The position numbers and the translations under genes were made by a program. A DNA stretch of 64,000 nucleotides from Allodiplogaster sudhausi (Eukaryota; Nematoda; Chromadorea; Rhabditida; Diplogasteridae). The notes beneath the pieces are model-generated. The model did not search any database. It was given only the letters and a program-made list of their open reading frames with translations, and had not been told where the DNA came from. The stretch is taken from positions 1,601,001 through 1,665,000 of the forward strand of contig CALZFC010000007.1 of the NCBI GenBank assembly GCA_945643635.1, read 5' to 3'. Shown here one piece after another: positions 1-10,363 of the stretch. Positions within the stretch are counted from its first letter, which is position 1; every line of letters begins with the position of its first letter.

Positions 1-1
1 T

Positions 2-589
2 TCTCCGACTCAGACTTCATCTCCCTCTCTGGCCCCTCAAGAACCTCGTCCCTCTTCATCTCTGCCTTCTCCCACAACTCGCCCTCCACCTCCTCCAGCT
101 CTTCTGTTAAACGCTTCGTGGCCTGAAGAATCCACTGGTTTGGATGACTCGGAAGTGGGGCCGATCTTCCTGTTCTCTGGCCAGAATTCTCTGTTGTTCT
201 CTTCGCTCCCTCGCCGCGTCGCTCACCCTGACGGCCTTCAATTCCCTCGAGTAGCCGGCCCTCCCCGTCTTGCCGAAGTTCCCGAGGACATCGAAGTGTC
301 TTCTTCTTCTTCATCTGAAGCGTCCTCGCCGAGGGACGACTTCGAGTGGACGGGGGATGAGAATCCGCCATCTCCCCCGGCTGGCCAACCATCTTCTGCT
401 TCTCCTCATCAACTGACTCTTGCCGATCTGGAGATCGCAGACATTCCCTTTGTCGACGACTCTCCACGCAGACCGATCGAATCTTCCGAGAAGGCGGACA
501 GAAACGGGTATACGGATCGACTCTTTCCTCAGAGGCTCGTCCTCGTCGACGAACATCGACTTCGCATCTCCGATCTCGACGATTTTTGA
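2..589 (+). CDS. 3' end of unidentified Pro/Ser-rich acidic protein (partial)
   Basis: An open frame runs in from the left edge and ends at TGA 587-589, giving about 195 residues. The first 45 residues are rich in Ser, Pro and Thr. Then come a more ordered stretch around a GPIFLFSGQN segment, a serine run followed by acidic residues (SSEASSPRDDFEWTGDE), a second Pro/Ser stretch and a C-terminus ending RISDLDDF. The frame has no simple-repeat bias and differs from the CT-tract artefacts elsewhere, so I take it as the last exon of a real gene whose start lies outside the window. I do not recognise the family. The composition suggests a largely disordered regulatory or scaffold tail, which is inference. 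It converges tail to tail with the tyrosinase gene on the other strand. Confidence 0.6.
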   Translation, partial: SPTQTSSPSLAPQEPRPSSSLPSPTTRPPPPPALLLNASWPEESTGLDDSEVGPIFLFSGQNSLLFSSLPRRVAHPDGLQFPRVAGPPRLAEVPEDIEVSSSSSSEASSPRDDFEWTGDENPPSPPAGQPSSASPHQLTLADLEIADIPFVDDSPRRPIESSEKADRNGYTDRLFPQRLVLVDEHRLRISDLDDF

Positions 590-1146
590 TCAAATTCATG
601 ACTTTTCATTTGTTATGTACATATACATTTTATTTCCTTTTTATTTTTTCTTTTGGAACTTCAGACATTCAAAGAGCGCCTATGATATTCTTGAGCTATA
701 ATCTGCCACGCGACTTATACGGGATTCCATCCCACCGAGGCGGTGGAAGGTGGGAGCTGACTTATGACTTCGATTGGGCCTTTCTTATATGTAATTGGAC
801 ACTTTTCACCTCTCAATGTAGAGGAATACAATGAAATCACTATTTTTCAAATTCAATCGGCAGATCAAAAGAAAATTTAACCTTCAGGGAGGCATAATAT
901 GAAATAACTCTTATCGAAAGTTCTAGCTCTCGAGTATTGTAATTGTAAATGTAAGAGGGAACGGATCCTTGGAATGCTCGCTTCAAAAATTTAATCCCTC
1001 TAGAAGGCATGATTCAGCTAACACTTTTTCACGTTTTCAAAGAAGAAAATCCTGTCTCAAGTGCGGACGAAAAGAATATATATTTTATGCATTCATGTAT
1101 TTATATTTGTTATATTTGTTTTTCAGTCATAAATTGGCGATATTCA
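590..1146. other. convergent 3' spacer
   Basis: AT-rich stretch between two convergent gene ends. It should contain the 3' UTRs of both neighbours. No frame in it looks coding and I see no repeat. Confidence 0.4.
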
Positions 1147-3463
1147 TTACATGTTCAGAGTGTTAAAGTCGAGCAAGCTTGTGAAGAGGTGTTCATGTTG
1201 AGATTTCTTCTTGTTCTCCTTCTCTTTCTTCCCTTTCTCTTCCTTCTTTCCTCTCTGACACTCTCCTCTCACGCATTCTCCCTCGTAGCAGATATCCGTT
1301 CCCTCGTAGCCGGTGCAGATCCCCTGTGGGCGAACTCGACTTATGCATCGGGGAGATCCCTGACGGCCCGAAGTGTCACAAAAGAGATATCTGGAGATCG
1401 TATGTAGGAATAAGATAGTTGAAGTATAGTAAGAAGAAAAGCTCACTTTGATCCGCAATCCTTCTTAACGGCGTCGCACTCCGGTCGAGACGCAAACTCG
1501 TACATTTCGTCAGTGTAGCCATTCGAGAGAGCTCAATTCGACTGATTTTTTCTTACTCCTTTAAATAAATGTAGTTGTGAAATGAAAAGGGAATGAAATG
1601 TCTGTATGAAGAGTGCCAATGAAGAGTGTACCATCTCTATTCGTGAGGGGATCGAGCATGGGCATCACAGCATCTGAGTTGTGCCAAGGAGGGAAGCACG
1701 CGCCATTCGAACGAGGATATTCATTCTCACGGGCTGTTCGATTCTAAGTGTCTTGGCTCTTTCCTCTGCCTCTCCGATCTCTCACTCTCCCTTCCTATCT
1801 CTCTCTCTCTCTCTCCCTCTCACACACACTATCCCCACCTCTCTACCTAATTGCTACTTCATTTCAATCTCTCTATTCTCTGTCAATCACACCTGTCCAT
1901 TCGTCCTAAACATTTCGAACATGAAGTCGATCATTGAGTGGTGCAGAATGAAGATGACATCATTGGATGAACTCCAACTCTTTCCCATGTCACCCGAGAT
2001 GAAAAAGTGGACATAATTATGAGAGTATTCCAGGAAGCGCTCGTCAATCTCATGCTCCGTGCACGTCTGGAGAGAAAAGAGAAAGAGAGAGAGCAAGGAG
2101 AAGAGAGAGAATGAGACGAGTGAACGAGAGAGAGAGAGAAATAGAGTGAGTGATAAGTAGTTGCTAACACTGAGTGGTTCAGTTGCCGCCAGCACCATGT
2201 TGACATCAGTCTGAGCGGCGATCCAGTCGATTCGTGCCGGGGAAAGCAATTCGCCCTCAGGGTCAGCCCCGAAGCGGCGCGTGATATGTGGCAACCCCTA
2301 TTCAGACACTTCTTACAATATAGCCCCTTCCTTCGCGATAACTATGAAATCTTCTCGCAACCTCCATGGTTGTCCAATTTGCGTACGGTCCAGTAACAAC
2401 ATGGCCTTCTTCGTCGACTTCGCCGAGAAAAACAGGCGAAAACATTATGGAATCCTGCCAAATTATTCATTCTATATACAAACTCCTTTTTTTTAAATCA
2501 AAAACCTTGGGTTCAGGCAAGAGAGCATCGAGAGAAGTGTCCCAGTACGGAATTCCAATGGAGTGAGGAGGCGGCATGTAAGAACGAATCACCAGCTCGA
2601 ATCCACAAGAACGGAAAGAAAAGAATGAAGCGTCGAGAGAAAGGCAAACCTCTTCAGAAGCTCGCGATGCCAGACAGTGAAGGCGGGGCCGGAGTGGACG
2701 CCGGAGTACTTGTGAATCCGACTCAGTCGGTTGTAGGTTCCGTCCTTCTTCATCTTGTTCAAAGCATCCTGAAAACTAAGCATATTTGACACGTTTCATG
2801 TACATACATACATAGGTATGTATATTAGATATACATTTTTTAAAGAATTAAAGATGTAAAGAGGCAAACCTCGAAAGCAATTCTATCCTCGTCTGGCAAC
2901 ATTCGAATCTCCTTTCGAAGCGCCTGACCAAGAGACTTTCCAGACGGAAGAAGGCATGGAATCGAAGTGCTGTTCACTGCAAACTCAGAAAGATCCGCTG
3001 AAGCTTATCTGAGATCAAAGTTGCAGTTCTCTTATTTTATCGAATATAAAAATAAATACATATTTGCCATGGAATCGGAGAAAAGAAGAACCTCCTCCGA
3101 AGAATTGGCAGACACATCTCAACGAGAGACAGTGCATGACAGCCTTTTCCCTGTCTGTCCAGAAGGGAGCAACGAACACGTCGTTCCTCGGAATGTTATG
3201 CTGGCCGAAGGATGAATCCGCCGCCTCTTCGATCGCGATCTGATTACTTTCTTCTTTATATTCTCGCCATATTAATATAAAAAGAAAGGATTAGAAAAGG
3301 AAGGAAAAGGGAGAACCTTCGTGTGTGGCGAATGGTGAACACGAAACCATGGTTGGTCAACAATCTCGTCGTACTTCTTTCCATTGATAAAGAAGGAGTT
3401 CGTGGAGCGAAAAGCGAGGGACGAAGAGAAGAAGCCAAGCAGAAGAACTCCAACGGCTGGCAT
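1147..3463 (-). CDS. tyrosinase (type-3 copper oxidase), secreted, about 11 exons
   Basis: Tyrosinases oxidise phenols to o-quinones with a pair of copper ions; in nematodes they are linked to cuticle or eggshell tanning. The start at 3463 opens a signal peptide (MPAVGVLLLGFFSSSLA). Exon 2 (about 3240-3089) holds a Cys-containing lead-in. Later exons give KEIRMLPDEDR, then the CuA site HSGPAFTVWHRELLKR (about 2773-2654), then PYWDTSLDALLPEPK and TGPYANWTT. The CuB site is at about 2069-1889: HNYVHFF, then SSNDVIFILHHSMIDF, with the histidines in place. After it come a RENEYP segment, NRDG, and a Cys-rich tail from YLFCDTSG to GECVRGEC, as in nematode tyrosinases. The last roughly 35 residues are Lys-rich and may be intron read-through. 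One junction, before residues LVIRSYMPPP at about 2600, lacks a clean AG acceptor in the needed phase. Borders are approximate; family assignment is firm. Confidence 0.88.
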
Positions 3464-3559
3464 CTTAATACTTCGTGGAGTGTTCTGAAGCCATGTACAC
3501 AGTGTTGCCTTGGTCAACTTCACACCTTCACTTGGCCATGGCTTTACTCTACTGTCCAA

Positions 3560-3970
3560 GTGGTATCCTAATTTTCAGTTTAGAGTACTTCAAAAATTAC
3601 TTTAACCTACAAGAAAATATTATACATGTGTTAAAAAGATCTGCAAAATCATAATTCACTATCATTCTGTGGGGGAATTCCCCAAACATTTAAAAGATGA
3701 AGTACAATGAAATCGACTATGAAGAGCCTGAAGGAGATACAAATGACAGGTATTGCAGATCGTGAAGTGAGTGTGATGGTTATTCATTCCTCCGTCTGGA
3801 TTCCGTGTTCTCCCCTTTTCTTCGTCGACTTCTTTTCTGCTCATTCCACCTTTTTCTCCGAAATATGCGAGGAACGAGGAAGAAATGACTTTCTCCCTAC
3901 CTGATCTCATGCTTTTCATCCAACCCTTCATTATCTGTATATTCTCCTTCGCTCTCTCTGTTTTCTCTAG

Positions 3971-4008
<38 letters not shown>

Positions 4009-4274
4009 AACCCCGTGCAAGCAATTGCGCAAAGGAGTATTAGCATGACTTACTTCTGCATTTTTTCCTCTTCTGCGTTTCCTTTATTTGCATCTGTCGT
4101 CTCATCATTGTAATGAATTATAAGAACTAAATTAATCGCAGAGACAGTTAATAAATAACGAGAAACACTGTGAGAATGCTGTGATACTACAACTACAAAA
4201 TCAAACATTAACATAACAGATATTAAGAAAAATGTGGATGAAACTCTTCGTAACAGTTCGCTATTCGATCTCAA
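3560..4274. other. spacer between tyrosinase and ET gene A, with (CT)n tract
   Basis: No credible exon seen. A pyrimidine tract lies at about 3961-4008. The stretch should hold the tyrosinase promoter (it is transcribed leftward) and the 3' UTR of ET gene A. Confidence 0.4.
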
Positions 4275-4424
4275 CTGGAGATGCAGATGCAAGATTTGTC
4301 TCGTTCTCTTCCTCCTTCGTGTCGATGTCGACTTCTTCGAAGATACGACGCATTTCAGAGACCGTGAGGTTCGATGAGGCAGAGAGAGGAGCAGAAGCAT
4401 CCACAGCTAACAGATGCTGCTTCT

Positions 4425-4470
<46 letters not shown>

Positions 4471-5408
4471 GGTGAGAGAAAGAGCTTGTAAACGAGGGAG
4501 AGAGAGAGTGTGTGTGTGAGAGAGCGTGAGAGAACTTGAAAAGAGAGAGACAAGGTGACTTGTGAGACTGACAAAACTTCAAAAAGAATATGAGAAAGAG
4601 AGAAGCTGACTAAACCACAGTGAAAATAGAAATAAGACATTAAATAAAATAAGAATAAGTAAGCTTGGGCTGACAGCATTCTCTTCGTTGTCACTAGCTG
4701 GCGGCTCCGCATTCCAGCCGCCTGTTTTTTGCTGCCTACAAATACTTATCTTTCGCCTGTAAATGTTTGTAAATTGCACAAAAATCCCAATTATACTGAA
4801 ATAAATCACACATTTGTTATTTTAAAGAAGATGAATTCCATAATTTGATATTATTTCGGAAGTTTCCTGACCCCGCGATGACTTGGCCAGAGTCCACATT
4901 GCAAAGATGAGTGGAGCAGCAGCAGAAGGAAATCGGAATCTTCTGGAAAGTTGTCGCGATGCAGCGGTCACGAGCAGCCTCAAAGTTATGAAGTGAAACA
5001 GAAAGCATTGAGAGAGAGAAAGAGATAGATAGAGAAGGCAGGAAGAAAAGGAGAAAGAGAGAAAGAAATGGAGTGAGAGAGAAGAGAGAGAGGAAAAAGG
5101 GAGATAGAAAAAGGGAGAGAGAGAGAGCAGACTACCATGCATCTCCAGAGGGAGCAGCCGCTCTTCATGACCTGGAGGACTCCGCCAATCCCAGCTTCGC
5201 CAGCCACGGTCATGTTATAGCAGGAGGCACCCGAGTTGTCACAATTGATTCGATGCTCTCCCATCTTCTGGCCGGACAGCAGATTCAGGCCCTAGAGGGA
5301 AGGGCAACGAAGATCTTCTCTCTTCTCAGGAAGGGGGGAACTGACAGTGTAGCATTCTATGGCCAGAGACGAGGGCAGAAGAAGCAGGAGAAGAACGAGG
5401 AAGAGCAT
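4275..5408 (-). CDS. ET-module (Ly6-like) secreted/surface protein A
   Basis: The ATG at 5408 opens a strong signal peptide, MLFLVLLLLLLPSSLAIECY, whose final Cys-Tyr is the first cysteine of the ET module (nematode-expanded, Ly6-like disulfide fold). Exon 2 (about 5300-5140) gives NCDNSGASCYNMT and KSGCSLWRCM. Exon 3 (about 4984-4870) gives RDRCIATTFQKIP followed by the diagnostic CCCSTHLCN ending. A following exon (about 4730-4620) runs from QQKTGGWNAEPP into a hydrophobic stretch (LLILILFNVLFLFSLW), which could be a membrane or GPI-anchor segment. A last exon (about 4430-4275) encodes an acidic tail ending ASPVEIE. I could not make the phase of the last two joins fit exactly. It is a paralogue of ET protein B at 7.5-8.4 kb. 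Function of the family is not established; surface signalling or cuticle roles are possible. Confidence 0.72.
4431..4466. repeat. (AG)n microsatellite
   Basis: Pure AG dinucleotide run in an intron of ET gene A. Confidence 0.9.
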
Positions 5409-5789
5409 GGCTCTACGATTGTAAGCAGAGCCAAAGAGGGTTGAGATAGATTAGGAAAGAAAAGAAGATGAGCGAGATGATGACAAGGAAGAAACGAGAA
5501 AAAATAGAAGGTTCTTGGGAGAGAAAGCAGGCTGATGATCTCCACAACTCAAGAGAGACATTCGTTTTTCTGTCGTGTACACGCAAAAGAGAGGCAATGA
5601 GACAGTGCTTGTATCCTGCGACTAACAGTTTACATTTCAAGTGATTGACAGCCATTGATGAAGCAGTCAAAACAATCGTTTATCGATCAGAGAGGTGAGC
5701 ACTGCTATTTATATTCTGTCGGAATGTTCACAAACTCGCATTTTAATTAATTGACTCGTATTTGAAGTTTCAGGAAAGTGAAAGTGAGT

Positions 5790-6294
5790 TCAGTAGATAT
5801 CAAAATAGTCTTCGACAGCAGAAACACCTCGTGAAAAAGCGATGTGGATATCAGTTAAAACCAGCGAATCGCTTTCCTCTGAATCCCTCATCGACGTTCG
5901 CGTTATTCCAAGCCTGAAACTCGATTCCATTAGCGCACTTCTAAATCTCTCATTCTCGATTGTTTTAACCTGTTGCATGCGAATCTGCTCTGCCTGATCA
6001 GTGCCCCATCCTCCTTGCTTTCCTTGTCCACCGAGATTGGAGTCAGTCGCCCATCCTCCTAAAAAAGAACTTTTACTTCTTACTTTCCAATCGCATTTCA
6101 TGCACATAAGTATGTAATACATGCCTAATTAGCTGACCTCCACTTCCACCTTGGTTGCTGCCTCCTCCACTGCTCCCTCCTCCGCTGTTGCCTCCTCCGC
6201 TGCTCCCTCCTCCTCGGCTACCTCCGCCGCCACTTCCCCATCCTCAATCCGCATTGTTTAACTCTCACTAAGATATTATTAGCAGATTGTTAGA

Positions 6295-6354
<60 letters not shown>

Positions 6355-6566
6355 CATGAACTGCAATGATAGACAGGGAACGAGAGAAATGGTTTAAAAT
6401 TAAAAAAAAATTGAAAAGAGAGAAATGGTTAAAATTAAATAGAAAACTTGACAATGTTAATATCAGCGAAAGAAAGGAGGATAAACTGACCTCCGGCAGC
6501 GCCTGCTCCTCCGTGCTCGTTGTTGTTTCCTCCCTGTCCGCCTTGGTTTCCTCCACTGCCCACCCT
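5790..6566 (-). CDS. Gly-rich protein (5' end not found)
   Basis: Three exons join in consistent phase. About 6566-6490 encodes GSGGNQGGQGGNNNEHGG. About 6253-6140 encodes repeated GGGSS/GGGNS blocks beginning GWGSGGGG. From about 6060 comes GGWATDSNLGGQGKQGGWG, then a non-repetitive segment (QAEQIRMQQ, then ENERFRSALMESSFRLGI) ending EDYFDIY at 5790. The (AG)n tract at 6296-6347 lies in an intron. Gly-rich secreted proteins of this kind occur in nematode cuticle and among antimicrobial peptides, but no signal peptide can be joined in phase: a short hydrophobic start at 6830 (MHVQALFFAVVYF) is a candidate only. The last part may contain a further intron after QIRMQQ. Function unknown. Confidence 0.55.
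6296..6347. repeat. (AG)n microsatellite
   Basis: AG run in an intron of the Gly-rich gene. Confidence 0.9.
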
Positions 6567-6834
6567 GAAAGGATCCTCTCATACATATGTACATGCATAT
6601 GTATAATTCTTATAAGCAACCGAAAAATAAGTGCATGAAAGGCCCAGACCGATCGACTTTACGGGTGCAGTGTGTAAAGCTTAATGTTTATTCATATGAC
6701 ACTTTAAAAGCACGTCATACTGCATTACAGCACCAAAGAACAATCGGAAATACTCGCAGAGAGACTCGTTTTCGTTTCGCAATTATTGTACAAAATATAC
6801 TACGGCAAAAAATAATGCTTGCACGTGCATACCA

Positions 6835-7391
6835 TTAGCCTCTCCTCCTCTCTGCACTCTCTCGCCGCTCCCTTCTCTTTTCTTCTTCCTTTCTCTGTCT
6901 GTCTTCCATGCTTTCTCTGTACTCTCTCTGCTTCTCTTGGAACTCCTTCTTCCTCTGCTCCATTTCCTCCCTCAGTTCCTTTCCTTTTTCCTCAACGTGC
7001 CTCCTGATTTTCTCCCTCTTCTCTTCTCGTTCCTTGGTTTTCTCTTCAATCTTTTTCTTCACTTCTTCTATCTTCTCCTTCCTCCCCATCTTCCTCTGTC
7101 TCTCTTCACTACTGCCTCTGATCTCCCTCTCTATCTCCTCTCTCTTCTCTTCTATCTTCTCTTGGTACTTCTTTCTATTCTCCTCTGCATTCCTCTTCAC
7201 CTCTTCCACCTTTCTCTTCGCCTCCTTCAGCTTCTCTTCATTTCTTTTTGTGACCTCTGCCACTTTCTCTGCGATCTCCTTTCTTTTCCTCTCAGGCGAT
7301 GGTACAAGAGTGAATTTCTCCGCAGCTGGCAAGGCAGAAGGGTTGATGCATGAGCCTCTCTGGCCATCCCATGGAGAGTAGCCCATCCACA
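6835..7391 (-). CDS. charged coiled-coil reading frame, unidentified
   Basis: A single frame of about 185 residues from a Met at 7391. It begins MGYSPWDGQRGSCINPSALP, which is ordinary mixed sequence, and continues as a long Lys/Glu/Arg helix predicted to form a coiled coil, ending in TAA at 6835. The frame stays open further upstream (to 7557), but there it overlaps the last exon of ET gene B in another frame, so that part is probably not used. The opposite strand is strongly pyrimidine-biased, which by itself makes a K/E/R-rich frame likely; this is the main reason for doubt. The Trp, Cys and Pro residues in the first 30 positions argue for a real exon. It could be the 3' exon of a longer gene. 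Confidence 0.35.
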
Positions 7392-7443
7392 GGGCCGCGA
7401 AGTAGAGATACTCTCCGGACTTGGTCCAGAACGTCTCCCAGAG

Positions 7444-7486
7444 AGAAAAGGGAGCAGAGAGAGAACCTCTCTCTGCTCCCTTTTCT
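7444..7486. repeat. perfect 20-bp-arm hairpin
   Basis: Arms at 7444-7463 and 7467-7486 are fully complementary around a 3-nt AAC loop; each arm carries GGGAGCAGAGAGAG or its complement. It lies just 3' of the ET gene B stop on that gene's strand, so it could fold in the 3' UTR. It also lies inside the upstream open part of the charged coiled-coil frame. Confidence 0.8.
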
Positions 7487-7501
7487 TCTTCTCCTTCATC
7501 T

Positions 7502-8224
7502 TCAGTCCGACTTCGGAAGAAGAGGAGACTTTCTCGTCTTCGGTGGCGATCTCCCATGCAGTTCTGGCAAGTGCAGAGACGAGTCCGTCATCGTCGTCTT
7601 CTCCTCTTCTTCCTCTCCTCCACCTGTTTCCATTTTCTCTCTCCTCTGTGCATTTTACAACCCAGGGTACAAACTAAATATAAATACATTTGTGGCAAAG
7701 AAGAATAAGAAGAAATGCACGAGGAACAGACTAACTGAGGATTGCCGGCAGTGTTGCAGCGGTCAGAAGAGCAGCAGCAGAGAGACACCGGAATGCCTTG
7801 GAAGGTGGTCGAGATGCAGCGATCTGATGCCAACTGAATGGGAAGATCTTGGTAGGAGAGAGAGAGAACGAGAGGGAGAGGGAGAGAGAGGGAGCGAGAG
7901 TACGAGAGAACGAGAGAGAGCGCGTGCGAGAGAAGAGTTATTCTAACCATGCATCTCCACGTGGAGCAGCCTCCCTTGACGGCATCGATGAGGAAATAAG
8001 CAGAGGCAGTCATCGTGTAGCATTGATCACGCCAGCCACTGCACTTCGTCGTCGACGTGCCAGTCGAGCCACTCGCCAGAAGCCGATATCCCTGAGGGAT
8101 GAGTCAACTCTATCCCCGTTCTCTCTCTCTTCTCTCTCTCTCTCTTCTCTCTCTCTCTCTTCTCTCTCTCTCACTCTCTCTTCTCTCTCTCTCTCGCTCT
8201 CCCTCCTCTCTCCTCTCTTTCTCC

Positions 8225-8273
<49 letters not shown>

Positions 8274-8356
8274 AGACTAACGTCATAGCAGTCCAAGGCG
8301 TTCAGTTTTACGACTACGGTTGCCAATGCAATAATGGCGACTTCGTGTAACAACAT
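7502..8356 (-). CDS. ET-module (Ly6-like) secreted/surface protein B
   Basis: Start at 8356 with a hydrophobic leader (MLLHEVAIIALATVVVKLNA) followed by LDCYD. Exon 2 (about 8093-7950) begins GYRLLASGSTGTSTT, then KCSGWRDQCYTMTAS and KGGCSTWRCM. Exon 3 (about 7832-7735) gives SDRCISTTFQGIP and the signature CCCSSDRCN. The last exon (about 7657-7502) joins in phase and encodes a hydrophilic tail from GEKMETGGGEEEEE to KSPLLPKSD. Cysteine spacing and the CCC-x4-CN ending match ET protein A, so the two are tandem paralogues on the same strand, separated by the Gly-rich gene. Unlike A, this copy shows no clear C-terminal hydrophobic segment. The long CT tract at 8104-8267 sits in intron 1. Role unknown; secretion is well supported. 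Confidence 0.78.
8104..8267. repeat. (CT)n microsatellite, about 160 bp
   Basis: Imperfect CT dinucleotide tract in intron 1 of ET gene B. It produces long Ser/Leu-only frames on the plus strand that are not genes. Confidence 0.9.
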
Positions 8357-8470
8357 GATTACCTTGAAAGAAATCATAATTTCCAGAAATGGTCTTTCTT
8401 TATCGAAAAGCATGCGTTGAATAATTTCCAAATTTACATCAACAAAAATCAGACGGGAAGTTTGTTGCAT

Positions 8471-10363
8471 GATTGAAAATATGTACAGGCAAGGCCATTG
8501 GTCCTACTTCCGTACTCTCGCAGAAGTGAGGAACAATGGGTTGCTGTTAAAAACAGCCATTAGTAAAAGATTGAAGAAAAAAGAGCGGGAAATAAATCCT
8601 ATCACGTTGGAAATGCGGTGAGCTCACACCTTCACGCGTAGTTTGTCCAATTTGAAATTGCGGTAAAGTTAGAGGAGCACTGCTCCCCTTCTCTCTTCCT
8701 CTTCTTTTCCTGCACTTTCTCCGTCCTGTCCCTTCCCTCTCATCTGCTCCTTTTCACTCCCTACAACACGGTCACATCTGCAATCTATTGCCTTCAACTT
8801 TCTTGCGTCTCGTTATTTCTGCCAGTCTCTTACTCTCTTCTCCGCTCTCATGCTGTTGTAATACTGCAGAACGCTATTTCCCGTAGACAAATAATTCCGA
8901 AGATACATCATGTTAACCAAAATATATACACATTTATTTATCTACAAGAGAAATAGTGTATGGAAAGTGAGAGTTAGAGATAATTCCTTAGTCGCTTAGA
9001 AGATATTCCAGCTCACAAGTGACTCACTCTCCCTTGTTGACAATGCTGATCCATTTCCACCCCTGAAAATACAAGACTTGTCGGGAGACTGCTGCTTTAT
9101 TCTTGTGATGACTCACGTCTCCTCTTTTCGATTCCCGGACAAGTGCTCAGGAAAGAGATTCACTCCACATCATCTGTACAACAAACAGGTTGCTACTCTC
9201 CGAAGTTGTGCATGACTATTGGGGAATCTTAAGGATAGCTCGCTTATACAACCGATCTTTCCATCTTCCTATATAAGAAATTCACATGGAGCATCTCTCA
9301 TCTCGCAAAATATCAGTAGTAAAATCGAGTAAATTCCTAGTTGGGGAAGAGCATGCGATCGAGGGAGGCGGTTGATAACTTGAGAGAAGTTGACCGAGAA
9401 GAAGGGGAAGGTAAGATAGAACGGAGACACGGATATAGCGGAGAGGAATAGCGTGGAGGAGAGAAGGGAAGAGAAATCGGAGAGAAGAGAGAGGAGGAGA
9501 TATCGGAGAGAAGAGAGGGGAGGAGATATCGGAGAGGAAAGAGGGGAGGAGAGAAGAGAGGGGAGGCTTCTACGGCCGCGGCAGAGAATACAAGGACATG
9601 ACAGATAACTCTGCGTGTTTCTACTCACTGATGCGTACACAGTACGAATTCGTTTCGCCAGAGGAAGCAAACTGATTAACAGCGAAAACGAGAAGAATTA
9701 ACAGCCACAATGTACACAACGCTAGGGAGGATAAGCGGTAACAACTCAAATCTCCTTCATCTATAACCTATCGGCATTACACACGTATTTTTGTCTTTTC
9801 TAGCCGTTTTACTCTTTTTTTGTTGTTGCAATTTTCAATGCTTATTAGGAGGACATTCTGCTTGATCACAATAAAACATAATTATAACATGCAATAAATA
9901 TGTCTTCTAAAGCAGAACATGCACTATGAACGAATGCTAAAAAGAGAAAAGCGATAAAACTAGCCGCAGTCCCTATCCACAACTGCCCACTCTCATTCTT
10001 GACCTGCCAATTTTGGTTGTGAAAAGCACAGAAGGGCAGTGCCAACATCTTAGAAAAGCTGACAAATATATAGATATATAACAGAAAAGGATGCTCAGAT
10101 CACATACATTTCTAAATTGAGCAATTTTAGCAGCTGAAAGCTCGCTGTCTCTAACATGACCTAATTATACGAACAAATGAAGAATAACAAAACTTTTCCA
10201 AAACGTGGCAAAGATAAAACGGACTGTAAAACATATGAAATTTAAGAGGAAGAAAGAAAAATAAACAGAGAGTAAAAGAGAGGGATTGAGAACTAGAAGA
10301 TAAAAATGGGAGGAAAAAAAAGAATAATGGGGGAAATGACTAGCTCCGCTATCCTTCCCTCCT
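8471..10363. other. spacer upstream of ET gene B and downstream of EDC4
   Basis: About 1.9 kb with no exon that I can support. It contains a purine-rich block at about 9400-9580 with short repeats of a GGAGGAGATATCGGAGAG type. It should include the ET B promoter and the EDC4 3' UTR. Confidence 0.4.

Noticed and set aside
2367..2443. 19-nt intron in tyrosinase
   Set aside because: A longer intron starting at GTTGCGAG gives a better match to tyrosinase (NWTTME then GLPHITRR) and a normal size.
9269..9670. 133-codon minus-strand frame
   Set aside because: Most of it is the complement of a purine-rich repeat block; no start context, no domain.
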